DNA from: Ligula intestinalis
Taxonomy: Eukaryota > Platyhelminthes > Cestoda > Diphyllobothriidea > Diphyllobothriidae
DNA length: 64,000 nucleotides
Direction: 5' to 3'
Assembly (NCBI GenBank): GCA_036362985.1
Contig: JAYGXS010000004.1
Coordinates: 39,221,626-39,285,625 of the forward strand
Program-made: the position numbers and the translations under genes
In this document: positions 36,126-49,500 of the stretch, piece by piece
Layout of the letters: every line of letters begins with the position of its first letter
Numbering within the stretch: position 1 is the stretch's first letter
The notes under the pieces: generated by a model
What the model was told of the DNA's origin: nothing
Databases searched by the model: none
The model's input: the letters and a program-made list of their open reading frames with translations, nothing else

Positions 36126-39100
36126 CTACCAAGGAAGAAGTGGCAAGTTCTTACAGGCTATAGCTCAGCACGTAGCTTCTGGCTGCCAAGGTAAAAGTCA
36201 AAGTATGGTAGCAGCCAAAACAGTAATTAAGTACGCTTAAACAAAGGCTAGAGTTCGAACACTCCAGGATAGCACAGGGATAACGAGTAAGGTGCGGGAC
36301 ACATGGATAAATATACATATATTGGGACAAATTACCGTGGCTCGCCATTTTTATTTCAACCCCTTCCCCGCCTCCCTCCGATCCTGTCATCCATTGGCAG
36401 TTTCCGCACAAGAACTCAAATGCAGAAGGAGGTGAATGAAAGGGGATTGGCCGCGAATTTCCGCATTCATTTGAAATTGGATGTTGCGGTCCACCAAATT
36501 CAGTCTTTTCTTTACGCGTTCAATGCAACTGTTTAGATGGGAGTGAATTTACCACTAAACTAAACAACCAAATAGGGAGCATTATGAGAAGAAGTAGACG
36601 CGATAGCTGAGGTAAGAACCTTATTCACCTGGCGACCTGGTATCGCTCTCTCGCTCTAAGTAATTACGTCGGAGAAACTTAAAGATTGTTCCGTAGACGA
36701 ATTGTCGAACGTGCGGCAACAGCGCGCAGGAATGACGTCAATTGTCAAGTCACGGTTCATTTGACAAGATCTGGTTACACCTTCAAGTTCGATGAGAGAT
36801 GACACCCCTTATCTGCGCATGTCTCAGACCTGTTTACGATTACCTATGACTAAGGATTCCCGACGGAATCCGAAACGTCAGGAAAATAAAGTCCTTGTTC
36901 CAGTGATCGCATCTTCGTCTTCAGAGATAACACTGACGTGAGCCGCGAACTGCTTGAGTCATGGTTTACGGGCCCCCAAGCCATATTCAGTACTGAGACT
37001 CAGTTTGGCAGGGACCATCAGTCACCCGGGGGAGTGCGCAGGCGATCACATTTTCCAACGCTAATGCCAGTGCGCCAAATAACTGATCCCTCAGCGCGTC
37101 AGCCTCCGACGCAGGTGGTAAAAGTTCAGCAGATAATGGCCGAAATACGGCCATCAAGCAATTAGTGTACCGTAGAGTAATTATAATCCTCGATGAAAAA
37201 TGAATGGTTAATTGTCATGTGTGCACTAGCTTAGCGAGTTACTCTATAAATACTGAAACCCCCTGCGTACGAATTGGCTTTTTCTGAAAATTGGCTCGAG
37301 TTGGACTCCGAAACCTCAGACGAATAAGGCTCTTTTCCCGGAAATTGCGTCTACTTCGTCTCAGTTTCTTCCTGCGACTCGTAATTTCGACTGTTTAGGG
37401 GAGCATTCTCAGCGTTATATGTAAAATGTGAAACTGAGGGAAAAACTCTGGTCATAAATCAAAAATGTCATTGGACAACTTCTGGATCCATCAGTCAGGA
37501 AATAGCCGGGAGAGTGACATTCAAAGGGTGTCACAAGCGCAACAAAAGTGTTTCACAGTAGGTTGATGGGTGTGTAGATCAAGTGGCACGAAGGAAAAAG
37601 TAAAAAGAAGCAGGGTTCAAGGCTTTTGTTTGCCCCCTCCCTCGAAGGAATATGGCTAAAAACGCCCATACTAAAGGTGACTTGGCTCTGAATCCTGAAG
37701 AGATTACAGTAAGTGATAGTGGTGAAATTTCGATTCCAGGGTGGTAGATCAGAAGAAAGAGGAGCGTTCAACGGGAGAGGTTTATTATAAGCTCCTCTTT
37801 CTTCAGATTACAGTAAGCTTACGGTGAGGGTTAGGATTAAGGTTGGGATCGGTGTGAAGTTTTCCTTCAGTGTTAAGGTTCAGGTGAGGGTTGCGGTTAA
37901 GGATTGGGCTACGGGTAGAAGACAGTAGTATGTATCCTTCCTGGAATTAAACACAATGTCATCTGTATTACGGGTGGATAAACCATATAACCAAGTCCGG
38001 ACAGAACTAGTTTTTGGGGTAGGCATTATGAAAACGCTAAATGTACAAAGGCTGTGACTATCCAATTAAATCAAGAGCACACCGTTCATGAGTTTCGTGA
38101 TTCACTGATTCTATGCGTCCTTTACAATAATTTTTGCGCAAATTGAGCCTTGGCAGACCCGGAAGGTGCCCCAACGTGACCTGATTTTGGCGGGATTGCA
38201 AAATCTGGGGTTCTTATGGCTGGGTGATGATAATTAATAAGTCCGAATTTTCCTTTTCAGTCTCCCTTGCTTTCCCTGACAGTTCTATTCGACATATAGA
38301 ACAAGTCGCTGGTCGACTGTCTACGGGATTCTAGATCGAGATCCAAGGCATAACGGAACGAGTAGGTCCTGTAACGCAATCGGTGAACCCTGTCTACCAT
38401 AGAAAATACGCTCTCTTCGTTTTGTCTGGAGCCCAGAGTAGCAGATAAGTCAGGCCTCATTACATAAAATTTTGGCAATCGATGCGTACAGTACATACTT
38501 GGGAGGTTGCAGACTGTAGGCACAATTCAGACCCAAAGTGTGTGTGTGTCCCTACGACAAGTTACGCGGCAGCTGCGTTAAACAAACATGTCAGTCAGAT
38601 CAGAGTACGGTATGCGTTATTAGGGTGGTGCAACCGAGGCAAATCCCGTACGTGGAAGTGAGGGTGTGGTAACACACCTGGGCCCAGACTCACGCCTCCC
38701 CAGCCGCCTGCGCCTCCAGTTTTCTTGACTCTTTGTTGACACTGCGTCCATATGAATGAGGGAGGAGATAGTGTAGTGGTAGCCCTTTGCCAAGCTTTTA
38801 TTTATTTAGGACTTTGGCGTACTTCTATTCGTATACAATTTTCTAGACTAATTTTGTTTTGCTATGCCTTTCGGTAGCTTGAATTTTTTAGCTTTGGTTT
38901 AAGTTGGTAAACAGTTGTTTGCCGCAACACTATAACTAGTTTGCATATCGAATCAATAGCGGACATCTTGCTCCTTTCGTTCTTCTTCATTAGACCGGGT
39001 ACGCTGTCACTTTCGTAATATCCAGAGGATTGGACTTGGCTAGCAGTATCAGTAGCAGTAAAAGTATATGGGATAGCAGTATCGATTGCCTGTTTCACGG

Positions 39101-40466
39101 ATCTAATAGTGGTGAACCCGTCTGTGGACTCGAAAAGAGAGCGAAAAAAGTGTTAAATACCGAACAAGTCTATTATTACGCGCAAGACACCGTCCCTAAG
39201 TCCACTATTTCGTGGGGCACGTGGTAGACATCTTCGTTCGCGATAGTCGGACTGACATGTGCCACCTACTAGACTCATTCGTCAAGTTTTTCCTCCAATG
39301 AGCAAGAACCATTATGCCTACAATGTACAATGGTTAAGAACGTTCTAGACCTTTCAGTCTTACCCCTCAAAAGGTCGTCACCGAAAACTTTGTTAATCGA
39401 GGGCGTCCTTCGTACAGTTGAAGTCCTGGTTAATTAAGAACTATGTGCTCTGACGTGGATAACTGTCATCGCCGACCTGTGTTTAAGGATGTCTAAGTCA
39501 CCAAACTGGTCCATTTTAGAAAATGAAGACAAGCTAGCAGTCAACGTACGGATTTGGTTGTTGTGTGACTCGCAGCAGGGCCTTAATCTCATTGAGACGC
39601 GCGGGCGTGAGCTTTTGGGTGGTTACTTCATGCAGACTCTCCTCCAGACAGGTGGTACGCTGCCTGAGGCGCGTAATCTCATGACAGTAGAAGGCACAAC
39701 GTTTTCCAAATGTAACCTCCGGATTCACATCAGTCTCGAAGTCATCTGAGTGGATAACCTCACTGCGGTAGATGTCATCTTCTAGGAATCAACAAACAAT
39801 CCAAAGAACATTGAAATAAAGTTCCGCGGTGGTTGAAAATTCTTCCAGCCAAAAGATGGGGAAAGCTTGAAAGTTCTCAGGTGATGGTACCGGGAATTTT
39901 CACTTCAGTTTCTGTATAGCACCTTAGGTGTTAGGTGCTTGTCACAATTCTAGAGACTTTAAGCTAATGACAGACAGGGATATCTGTTAAACAGTTTTAA
40001 ATGTGCGCACTCCTATGTTATCATTATCGAAACAAGCAATTCTTGGTTCGTAAAAGACGACTAGGATACGATTCCTAAACGCCTTTTTGCTCTTCGTGCC
40101 AAGTTGCCGAGAAGTTTCGGGTGAGAAGCATTTGTTCTCTCTCGCTGTTGCACGATACCTAAGTCACAAGTCCAGGCATAATCGGTACTAGTATGATGCT
40201 TCACTAGTTACTTTCCGATAAGTTTTAAGAGATCACCGAAATAGTTTTCTTCTATGTCCGATATTTCCAAGAAGTGGAATCATTGCTCAGAAAACACAAA
40301 GTAGCCTTTCCTCAAAAATTTGCCTTGACTGTCAACGACTGTAATCGAGTCAAATATGCAAAACTGGCGCTGCTGGGTTAAAGTAGTCACTATTCACGTA
40401 TTTTGTATAGTGATGTACAGCTCTGTGTTTTACCATTCTAATAATAATAATATAGTAGTAGTAGTG

Positions 40467-40518
<52 letters not shown>

Positions 40519-40528
40519 NNNNNNNNNN

Positions 40529-40575
<47 letters not shown>

Positions 40576-43500
40576 AAGTAGTAATCGTAGTGATGAACCG
40601 AAAGAGCTTATTGCATGTCTAAAGTTTCAAAATAAAGCACTATCGGATCTCTTTCATCAGAAAATAGTAAAGCTGATGTATCGCACGTACTGAGGATTCC
40701 GGTCCAGCAGGGCGCCACTGCGAATATCGACTGTTTATGTCTTTCGTTAACCGTTTGGCCTGGATAAATGACCGCTTTTCATGCGATTAAAGTGGCGCAC
40801 ATAGCGACAGTTAAATATGATGGTCAAATGACAGGTGCTCAGATAACCTGTATCTGTTTACTCATACCGTTATGTCTTGGAGATCACTCTTGAGCCTTGC
40901 CAGCAGGCGCATAACGGCCAGTGCTATAGGCAGAATAACATTAACAACAAAGACGATGAAGAACGGGATGGTCATTTCTGACTTATCAGCCGTCAACCGT
41001 CAGCCATATTTAACCCCAGGCGTTGCAATCTCTGAGGCTCGAACGCGCGACATGTTGGTTAGGAGTCCAACAGCCTAAACATTGATTCAGAGGGTTGGAT
41101 TGACTAGATTATGATGGCTAACAAGCCAGAATTGGCCATTCCATTCTCACCTATCGTTTGTTATTTATGCTTTTCCATCCTTCCTATGCTCTCTACTAAA
41201 CTGAGGCAGTTTGGACCGTGACTTCGAGTCCAATTCTGACACTGCTAATTTCTTTTCACTGATTGACATGCATTTTGCGACTGGTTTTTTCCGAGAAGTT
41301 GCATTCTCCACAACTCTATTTTAGTCGTTAGATAACGGAGAACATTCTGCTGGCAAATGGTTACTCTGGTCGCATCTTCTGACGAAGTCATAAGTGATAG
41401 TCTAAGCAGCATGTCCCAGTCTGCGACCTGTTATTGTGCTCTGAATGCTGAATCTACCGGTCTATCGTGATAGCACCAAAATTGCCCTTTGACACATCTA
41501 ATGTGCAATAAACCTATACTGTTAAACTTCTGCTCCTCTTTCAACCTCCTTCGGCTGGTGTGTCGTCCTTCTTACTGGTAAACTGTGGAGAATCGATCGA
41601 TCTGTATAAGAATCTTGAGGGAAAACCAAATGCTCCCTCTCGAAACTACCTGGCTGGGCTCCATTCAGTGTGCCTGGGTAACAGATTCTGGAGTCTTCGT
41701 GGGAACACGCTCGTGAAATCCCTTCAGATTGTATGGCAATGTTATCACATTGGGGAAACCGTAGGTGGGTCTGGAATGCGAACTCCAAAGGAAGTTCGGG
41801 GGAAGGCAGGATATGGAAGGCTTGAAGCGGCCTTCGTTGGTGATATCCGCACGCGATTCCGAGATGGGTAATCTCTCAATCAAAACGGATAGGCGGACGC
41901 AAATCCGTGACGACCTACCGTGCCTTTCTAAATAAATTTGGATATAGTAGCTACCTAAAAGATCACAGTAGGCAGCTTGGATAAGTAAAGGTTCAAGCGA
42001 GGATAGAAAACGTGCAAATTCGGGACGCACCTCACTAAAGTAAAGACTACCACGAGAAATCCCCTCTTCTCTCTGGTGTGCCTAGTTCTTGCTATTGTCC
42101 TGGTTAGGGGTTGGGCAAACTTGGCTACATAGCAGATCTTCGGCGCTATAGTTCTACTCGATCATCTCGAGACATAATTCTGAATTCTGTACACCACTTT
42201 CAGACATAAACGCGTAAATTGCAAATATTTTAATCCGGAAGTGTACCTAAAACGCAAAAATTTTAGTATTAATCCCTGTTATAAAACCATATGATAAACT
42301 ATTGGAAACGGCAGATTGCCTTTCATGCCACTTTCTTTCACCCTGCAGAATTCAAACTCCCGAAGATAGGACATACCTTAGATAAAAATCAAGGCACTTC
42401 AAGACTAGCGTAGCCATTCCGTCTTAAGATTAACAAGCTGATAGTAGATGGCATTTGCTGCCAACACCAGGAGGAAAATACAGATGGACTGTAAGTAAGA
42501 ATTCCAGTATTTTTCAAAACTCTCACTACTAAAGATACTTAAACTTACGCGTTTCGAAGTGCACTCGCGGTTTTGTTCCGGTCGTTGCGAAAAAGACTTG
42601 CCGGTGGAGACGACTTAATGTTTGGTTGGTCTCCATAAGGCGACGTTCATACTCCTCTTTCTCATGTTCTATTTGAAGGACCAGGTCAAGCTGGCTCTTC
42701 TCTTCATTCGCATGCTAGACGTAAAAACAAACAAGAGTGTGTAAGTTAGCCTCCAACTTAGTATAAGCGAAGTGAAACGAAATTTTTTTGAACAGCATAA
42801 CCTTTGTCTGCCCTGACCTTGCTTACTGTAAAAGAGAATAGGGATGTTACAGTTTACCTTAAAATAACTAAGGCTTTGAGCACTTACCAGTGGTCACATG
42901 GAGATAAACAATAACTGGTCGGACGTAATCGCGTGACTTTACTAATGTTTCAAGCTCAATAAGAAACTTATTCGTGATTCCAAACCCACATCTTCCAAAC
43001 TTGGGCTTTCGAATTTACTGGCCAATGACGCTCCAACGGGGCCTCTTAGCTCGGGTGGTTAACGCATTGCCTGAACTCAGACCTTTCTTTCGCTGTCCTG
43101 GATTCGAATCTCACTAGACTCACTGAACTTTTCATAACTGGGTCAAATGCATTATTCAAATTTGCCCAAACCCCCTATTAATTCACAACCTGTGATTTTA
43201 GTCTCGGTTCTACTTGTCAGTAGTCTTTCTGAATAAGATGTTCTTTCTTCAAAAATTATACAACAGCGCCCATAAACTCCCCGCTAACACCCAAAATTTA
43301 GTTTCCTATAAGTTAACTTCGAAAGGTGCAAAAACCTTTGTTCTAGTTTTTATGTTGAGTAAGAGACCGTAAAAGTTTGTCCTTCGTAAAATTTCAGCCC
43401 TCTGCTAAGAACCCATGGCAGGAGACTTTGCTAACCATAATCTATTTACTGTGAGTCAAAGGCTGTGATATTAAAAAGCCCTACCTTAACTGTTTTCACC

Positions 43501-46500
43501 TGAAGTGCTTACACTCTTAAAATGTATAAAATCAGTCTAAAGTCAAACTTAAATGAGTTGCAAATTTAAAATGCAAAATGACTTGATTGGGTCTATAGTG
43601 CAGATGCAAATATGTTTTTGAAGAAGCCGTAACATGTGTGAGAAGCGCAGCAGGACAGTATCAAAATGTTTACTATTTCAGCCAGGAGCTCCAATTTCGC
43701 TTTTGCATCATCCACTCGGCGATTCTGATCAGACAGCATCTCCAGCGTCCTCTTTTTCAGACGTTCTGCGTCATCCAGCCTGAAAACCGGGCAAAACATT
43801 TCATAAAATCGAACAAAGACATTAAATGAGCGCAGCTCTTATACCGCACATAATGGCAACGCGGGTAAGCACGAGGTTAAGTGACAGAAGCAACTTGCAA
43901 ATGTTAGACACCAGAAGGTGTGGGGAAATTGCAATGACGGGTTTACTTCATTTCAGTTTATTTGCTGAAAAAAAATAATTCTCCACATTAACACCACCCA
44001 CATATGACGGAAGTATAACACCAAGCTTGGAAAATAAAATTTCAAACAAATGACAAAGGTATATCAAAAATGTACAGATAAGCGAACTATTCCAAGTTTA
44101 AGCGGCATTGGCAGTCATATATGCTAGCCCGAAATGATTTCCGAAATTCTGAAATGTGTTTGCGAGTAGAAAAGATTACTTAAATAAGGCTGGAAGATTA
44201 TCATGCAGCATAATCCCAAGACGTTTCAGTCACGTCGAGAGGCAGACTTCTAAACCAGCTTCCTTCCGAACACCTGTAAAAGCGACTAGATAAAGATGGC
44301 CACTTAAGTAATATAAGTTTTTAATATTAACTTGCGACACCCGTGTAAATTCAAATATATGTTATAGAAAAGGTGCACCAAAATATCTTTCTTGAACACA
44401 TTTGGTAGTGGGATCGTGTCTTATTCATGTGACAGTTCTGCCGTCAGTTTCGATTATGTCAGCCATGTGCTGCACAGCAGGGTGGCGCAGGGATTATGAC
44501 TTATGCCTGGATTACGTTCAGGTGATAGTAGACTTGCGCTGCATTTGCCGCATTCTCTCTCCCGAGCCCGGTGTCACGACAAATTCAAGAAGACCAGAGG
44601 TGGGATCAGGCACAGGTGGCTGGCGTGGCATGACTCTGCATCTACGTGTGCCACGGTGTCCCTATTTTCGGCATTTCTACGGAAGCGCAACCAGGCTAAC
44701 GCTTGCCTGCCTTGACCTGGCCTGCGTGTTGATTCAGCGCACCTATCACGCGACCTGTATGGGGGACAAAATTATTCATGGCATGGAAGGCATGTCTAAA
44801 AATAGTTTTCTTGTATTCGTCTGGTAGCAGCTGGATTCTTCGAATTTGATGCTAGAAGTGAGGGTATATTTCTGATTTTAAAAGTTTTTGTTAATTTCTC
44901 AAGTATCTTGAACCTGACCGACAGTTACATCCGTGTATTTTCCGTGCGAGTCACATCTTCAATTCATATACGCTACTACGAAGTAATATATGGTTCCTAA
45001 AAATCGGTGGTCTATGTGAATCAAGATGTATACTTTTAAACTACACTTATGATGAAAAGACACCTAGATTTATGAATGGACAATTCATAGCATTCGAACT
45101 CTCATTATTAGAAACTTTTTCGAAACCGGAAACTGCCTTTTCTTCAAGCATCACATTTCAAGAAGGCGTAAATTGATACCAAATGCATAGGAAAGGATAT
45201 CTCAGTGCATGTTTTCTATCAAAAATATATTTGAATTTATAAGAACATCAAAATTCGAGAAGATGAATTCTTATTACTTAAACAGTCGTTTTATAAAGAA
45301 ATAAGGCGCGGTTGAAGTGAAGCTCCTTGAAAATACGGCATCCTAAGGCAACCGAATATTTTGGGATTACGCTTTAAGGTAATTAGGATTAGACACATGC
45401 TTTACTTATCTTTTCTAATCGTTAACACATTTAAGAATTCCTAGTAACATTTCATGAGGTGCGTGTTGCAGTAGTTAGTTGGGAGACACGTATGCTACAG
45501 GGTTCCATGATGGAACTAGAATTGCCATGGGATATGATAGATTGACTATCATCCAAGAAGACAGAACTTCAAAGTTCTTACGCTTGCATCAATGTTTACA
45601 AGCAGAAAAAACGTTTGCTAATTTCGTTAGGCATGCCATTAAGACTGCGGTAGGCAAGTCGATTTCAGAATATTTTTCCTAGTGAAACCGAACACAACTC
45701 TCTTCGTTGTGCCTCTTGTTCATGCTAACAAAGTCTCCGATTGTGCAGGAAGCATGCGTCCCGCACCGTAGTAAGACAGAAACCAGGGCATGTCTGTTTT
45801 GAATAGTCTAGGCGTGAGTCCGACTTGAGGGCACGTAGACAAGAGATTCATTGGAAGCCTGAGAAATTATCCGCACAATGTTATAACCGAAAAACATGTG
45901 GGAGACTGGAATGCGTAGTTCTGTCTTATCAGCTGTCATCAACCAGCCATACCCAACCCCAGGAGTTGTACCACCAGAAGCACGAACCCGCAACCTGTTA
46001 ATCAGAAATCCATCGTTCTTACCCTCAGCGGAATGCGCTCGATGTCTTGCTCGTTTCGATCGGGAATATTAACCAGTGTAGACGGGCATGCACCGATCGG
46101 TTACGTGACTAACTTGTCCCGTTGGGCCTCGTGGCTCAATCTTCTGCCTATATCACTAGCGACTGTGCGGCTACTGGCGGGGTTCATCAGTGAGGTCCAA
46201 GGCATAACGGATCGAGTGAGATCCGTAACTATTCGGTGAATACCCATCCACCCAAGTATCTGCACCTATGTGTTGTTATCATTAAGTCCTGTTTGGCATG
46301 CTATTTCCAAATACAGTAGTCGCCGGTTATTAAGCCCACATTGAGCCCAGACCAAATTGGGCTTAATAAGTGGCGGGTGCACTAACCGGAGAGTCCTAGT
46401 TCTTGATTAGCAAATACAGTATAGGCACTACACATTACATACGTACTGTGCTATATGTAGAGCTTGGTTATGTACAAGAAAAGAATGCTGTTTGTCTGTA

Positions 46501-49500
46501 TTTTACGCAATAATAAAAACAAAAAATGAATTGTGACAAGTAACCAGTTGCGCGCACAGAGAGATGAGAATTTCACTCTATCCTGTTGGAAAACTGGGCT
46601 TTGTAGCAGGCGACTGGGCTTATTAGCCGACGGATTTTGCTATGTAAAATTCCGTCCCGAGCTGAATTGGGCGCAATTCGCGGCTGGGCCTATTAACCGT
46701 GGGCTTAATAACCGGCGACTACTGTAGTGCGTAAAGGAAGGAAAATTGACAACGGCATTATCATCCTGAGACTTACCAATAGCTTTACAAGGGTTAAGAA
46801 ATCATGTAGTCGAGAACATACTTTGCTCAGGGTGCAATAGCAGCGCTCCTGTCGAATTGCTGGTAGTTCAATAGTCACTGCCTATTGCAAGATAAGAGCA
46901 TTATTCGATAATTGATGCGTGTTGAGAGCCTAACTCGGCGCTATAAGCAATACTTTGGATATTTCTTTCATCTCCTATACCCACGAACAAAAAGTAACAC
47001 TTATTGTTAAAAGGCGATGATAAGTAAGAGGCTCACACATGCAGCAAACTTTCCGACGCGAGACGGACTCAGTCAGATCTTTTGAGACATCGTATTCACT
47101 TACAGCACGAATATTCGGTGGTTACATTGCCAACTCAAGCAAACGGTCTGAAACTGTGCGCATTTTACCTTTTTCAGTTTAGGCTTTTGGAAACTAAAGA
47201 GTACCTGAAGTGTCTGACATAAGAATTAACCATTAAAATAAATTTTCTGAAAGACACATGACAGTGACCTATGTATTAAGAGTTTTTATATTACCTTAAG
47301 CCTGTATAAAAACCCCATTAGTGGTGTTCCAAGACGGTGATTTTCAAACGGCGTGAGTTGTCTCGTTAACGCCGCATGACAGACTGATAAGAGCGTGCAT
47401 AGTTGGAAAATTAAAATGCAATTAAGACGAGGAGGAACAAATGGCCCACCTTTCAGGGGATCGCACCTTGAAACTGAAACGTTGTAGCGTCTGCAGAAAC
47501 CCTACTCCGGGTTCGACCGTCGACTTTAACGAGTTCCACTGCGTGCTCCACAGCAGAGTGGAGCAGGGATGGTGACTTGCATTGGATTTTAGCGATAGTA
47601 GGCTCGCGTTGTATCTGCCTTTCTCTCTGTTCAACTCTCTCAACTGGACCCAGTGTCAAGACAAAGTCTACAGTACTTACTTACACGCGCGTAGCAGTGG
47701 CAATCTGCTTTTCGGCCAGCCACGACTTTCCAAATCGGCCAATCAACCTCAAGACCGACTCCGACATGCCCTCAATGAAGACAGTGTCTTCCTATGGCCT
47801 AAGTCACCGTGGCACAAGCATGCCTCTCTTAAAGAACGCTAACCTATCTTCTATGGTTTAGTTTGAGAGATTATTGTAAATACGAGTTTCATTGCCTAAT
47901 TTTCTGGCATACCTTCCAGAAAACAATGCAATTGAGCTGTAAACGGAACCGATTCGGAACGAGGTGTCATTATCTTCAGCAACAACGGAGGTACTTGACA
48001 ATGCATCGCACGTTCGACATGGCCATCAAAGTAGAATGACTGTTATTGAGACGGTCTATGATAAAGTAGGAGACGTGTACCACGATTGCTTACCTCATCC
48101 AACGAAACATGTTTTCTACTCAGCTAAAATTGTCTTCGTTCAGGCAAGACAGTCTATTGCTACAAGAAGTGATTTAGAACATTTAAGATCAAAAGGAACC
48201 ATACAGTTAAATAGCCTGACGATTCGGATTCTCGCTCAACCCTATCATCAGAGACAATCGCAGATAGGGGTCCATTGTCGCTAACTGTTTACCATGTGCT
48301 AAAGATAAAAGCGCCCTCACAGTTGTTGGTTTAGCATCAACTGTCTGGTTTTTCATCCTCTTTAGACCTGAGTTAAAAGCAGGCATGTCAATTCTACCGT
48401 TTTAAAATAAGTCGCTGCCGCAGATCTTCAATTTTATGCAGGCATTTCCTCGACAAAGGCAGACACGATACCGTCAGATATGCGCCCCAGCCACGTCCCG
48501 TGGAAAAATCACAATTGGGGAAAAACAGGAAACCACTGAAGTAAACTCTTGGGTGTCGGATCCCCTGTATTATGAGCCTTGTGCGCTCGCTGTCCCGCTT
48601 ATTACCTTGTAACAGGACGCTGTGTCAGTTGACACAATTAGGGGTGTGGGCAAGTGTGAATTGTAATATGGGAAGCCCTATGGGTTACAAAGAAGTTAGT
48701 TATCACTGAAACCATAGTTGTGTGCTTATGCAGATAAATGTAAGGAGTTAGTAGGCGGGAAGCAGGATTTTAAATGCAATTTATTGGCGGAAAACGTGAT
48801 GCTGCCATTTACCGTGAGTAAACAGCTGAAAGTTGGTTGTTTAGCAGACCCAACTCAGCGACTTGCTGAAACATTAAAAGTGTCCATGAAACATGATAGT
48901 TTGCTTCAGTACAATTATTGCAAACAGGATATTAAGGCATAAATAGGTAGAAATGTTACTGTTGAAGAAATGTCATTAGTAGGAAGAAAAATTTAATAAA
49001 TATCAGCGTAAATGCATATGCAGAGTTGTTTAAACACGAGATAGACCGAGCACTTCATATGCCTGTGAGAACTGCACATGCACAACTATGTAGTTACTGC
49101 GGATAAAATTGGTAAAATATTCCAATCGCAATCGCGATTCTGATAGCAAACCTAAGTGTGCGCTGAGAGTTCCAATGCACTGCTGACAGCAAAAGAGTAT
49201 GGGGTACCTTTCAAACTGCCTCACTTGCGAGGGCATACGTGTTTGTCAAGAAACCACCCTTCATTGATCAAGGTACAGTTATGGAATTCGTGCGGTGTTA
49301 AAGGCCTGAATAGTAAATTTTCCGGTTTCATACCCCTAAACATAGCCCTAGCATAAATTTATACCGCAGCTCTAACCTTTAACTTAAGCTTATGGTAAGC
49401 ACTAACCCTAGCCCAAATGCTAACCTGATTCCTAACATACTCTAAAGCTAGCCCTTATCCCAAATCTAAATTTAACCCTAAACTCAACTTTAACTGTAAA

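Larger units (their letters stand above)
36126..39549 (-). other. Intron with Penelope-like and repeat debris
   Basis: Last intron of the coiled-coil gene. Contains the Penelope-like cluster at 36768-37045, another degraded terminus near 37300-37375, an R3-like tract at 37790-37985, an R1 end near 38325-38400 and a minus-strand R2 piece near 38690-38745. The rest is unrecognised. Confidence 0.5.
39782..42548 (-). other. Intron with microsatellite, assembly gap and R1 copies
   Basis: Contains the (TAG)n tract with an N gap, a minus-strand R1 copy (40866-41080) and a plus-strand R1 body fragment (41085-41165). A region of opposed open frames at 41520-42030 has no recognisable domain. Remainder unrecognised. 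Confidence 0.5.
43780..47449 (-). other. Intron rich in interspersed repeats
   Basis: Contains an R2 copy (44450-44790), an AT-rich repeat copy (about 45306-45440), R1 copies (45830-46250) and the TA-flanked MITE (46314-46724). The rest is AT-rich and unrecognised. Confidence 0.5.

Noticed and set aside
35746..36240. 164-codon plus-strand frame over the coiled-coil terminal exon
   Set aside because: The minus strand has a matching splice acceptor, correct phase with the upstream exon and a poly(A) signal 68 bases past its stop; the plus frame has none of these.
40356..40622. Poly-valine frame
   Set aside because: It is a translation of the TAG microsatellite through the N gap.
41520..42030. 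Opposed frames of 103 and 121 codons
   Set aside because: Neither matches a family and the two overlap on opposite strands; possibly an old repeat, but I could not link it to another copy.
48718..48942. 74-codon frame resembling a decayed protein
   Set aside because: Composition looks protein-like but I recognise no family and the flanks have stops; not enough for a feature.
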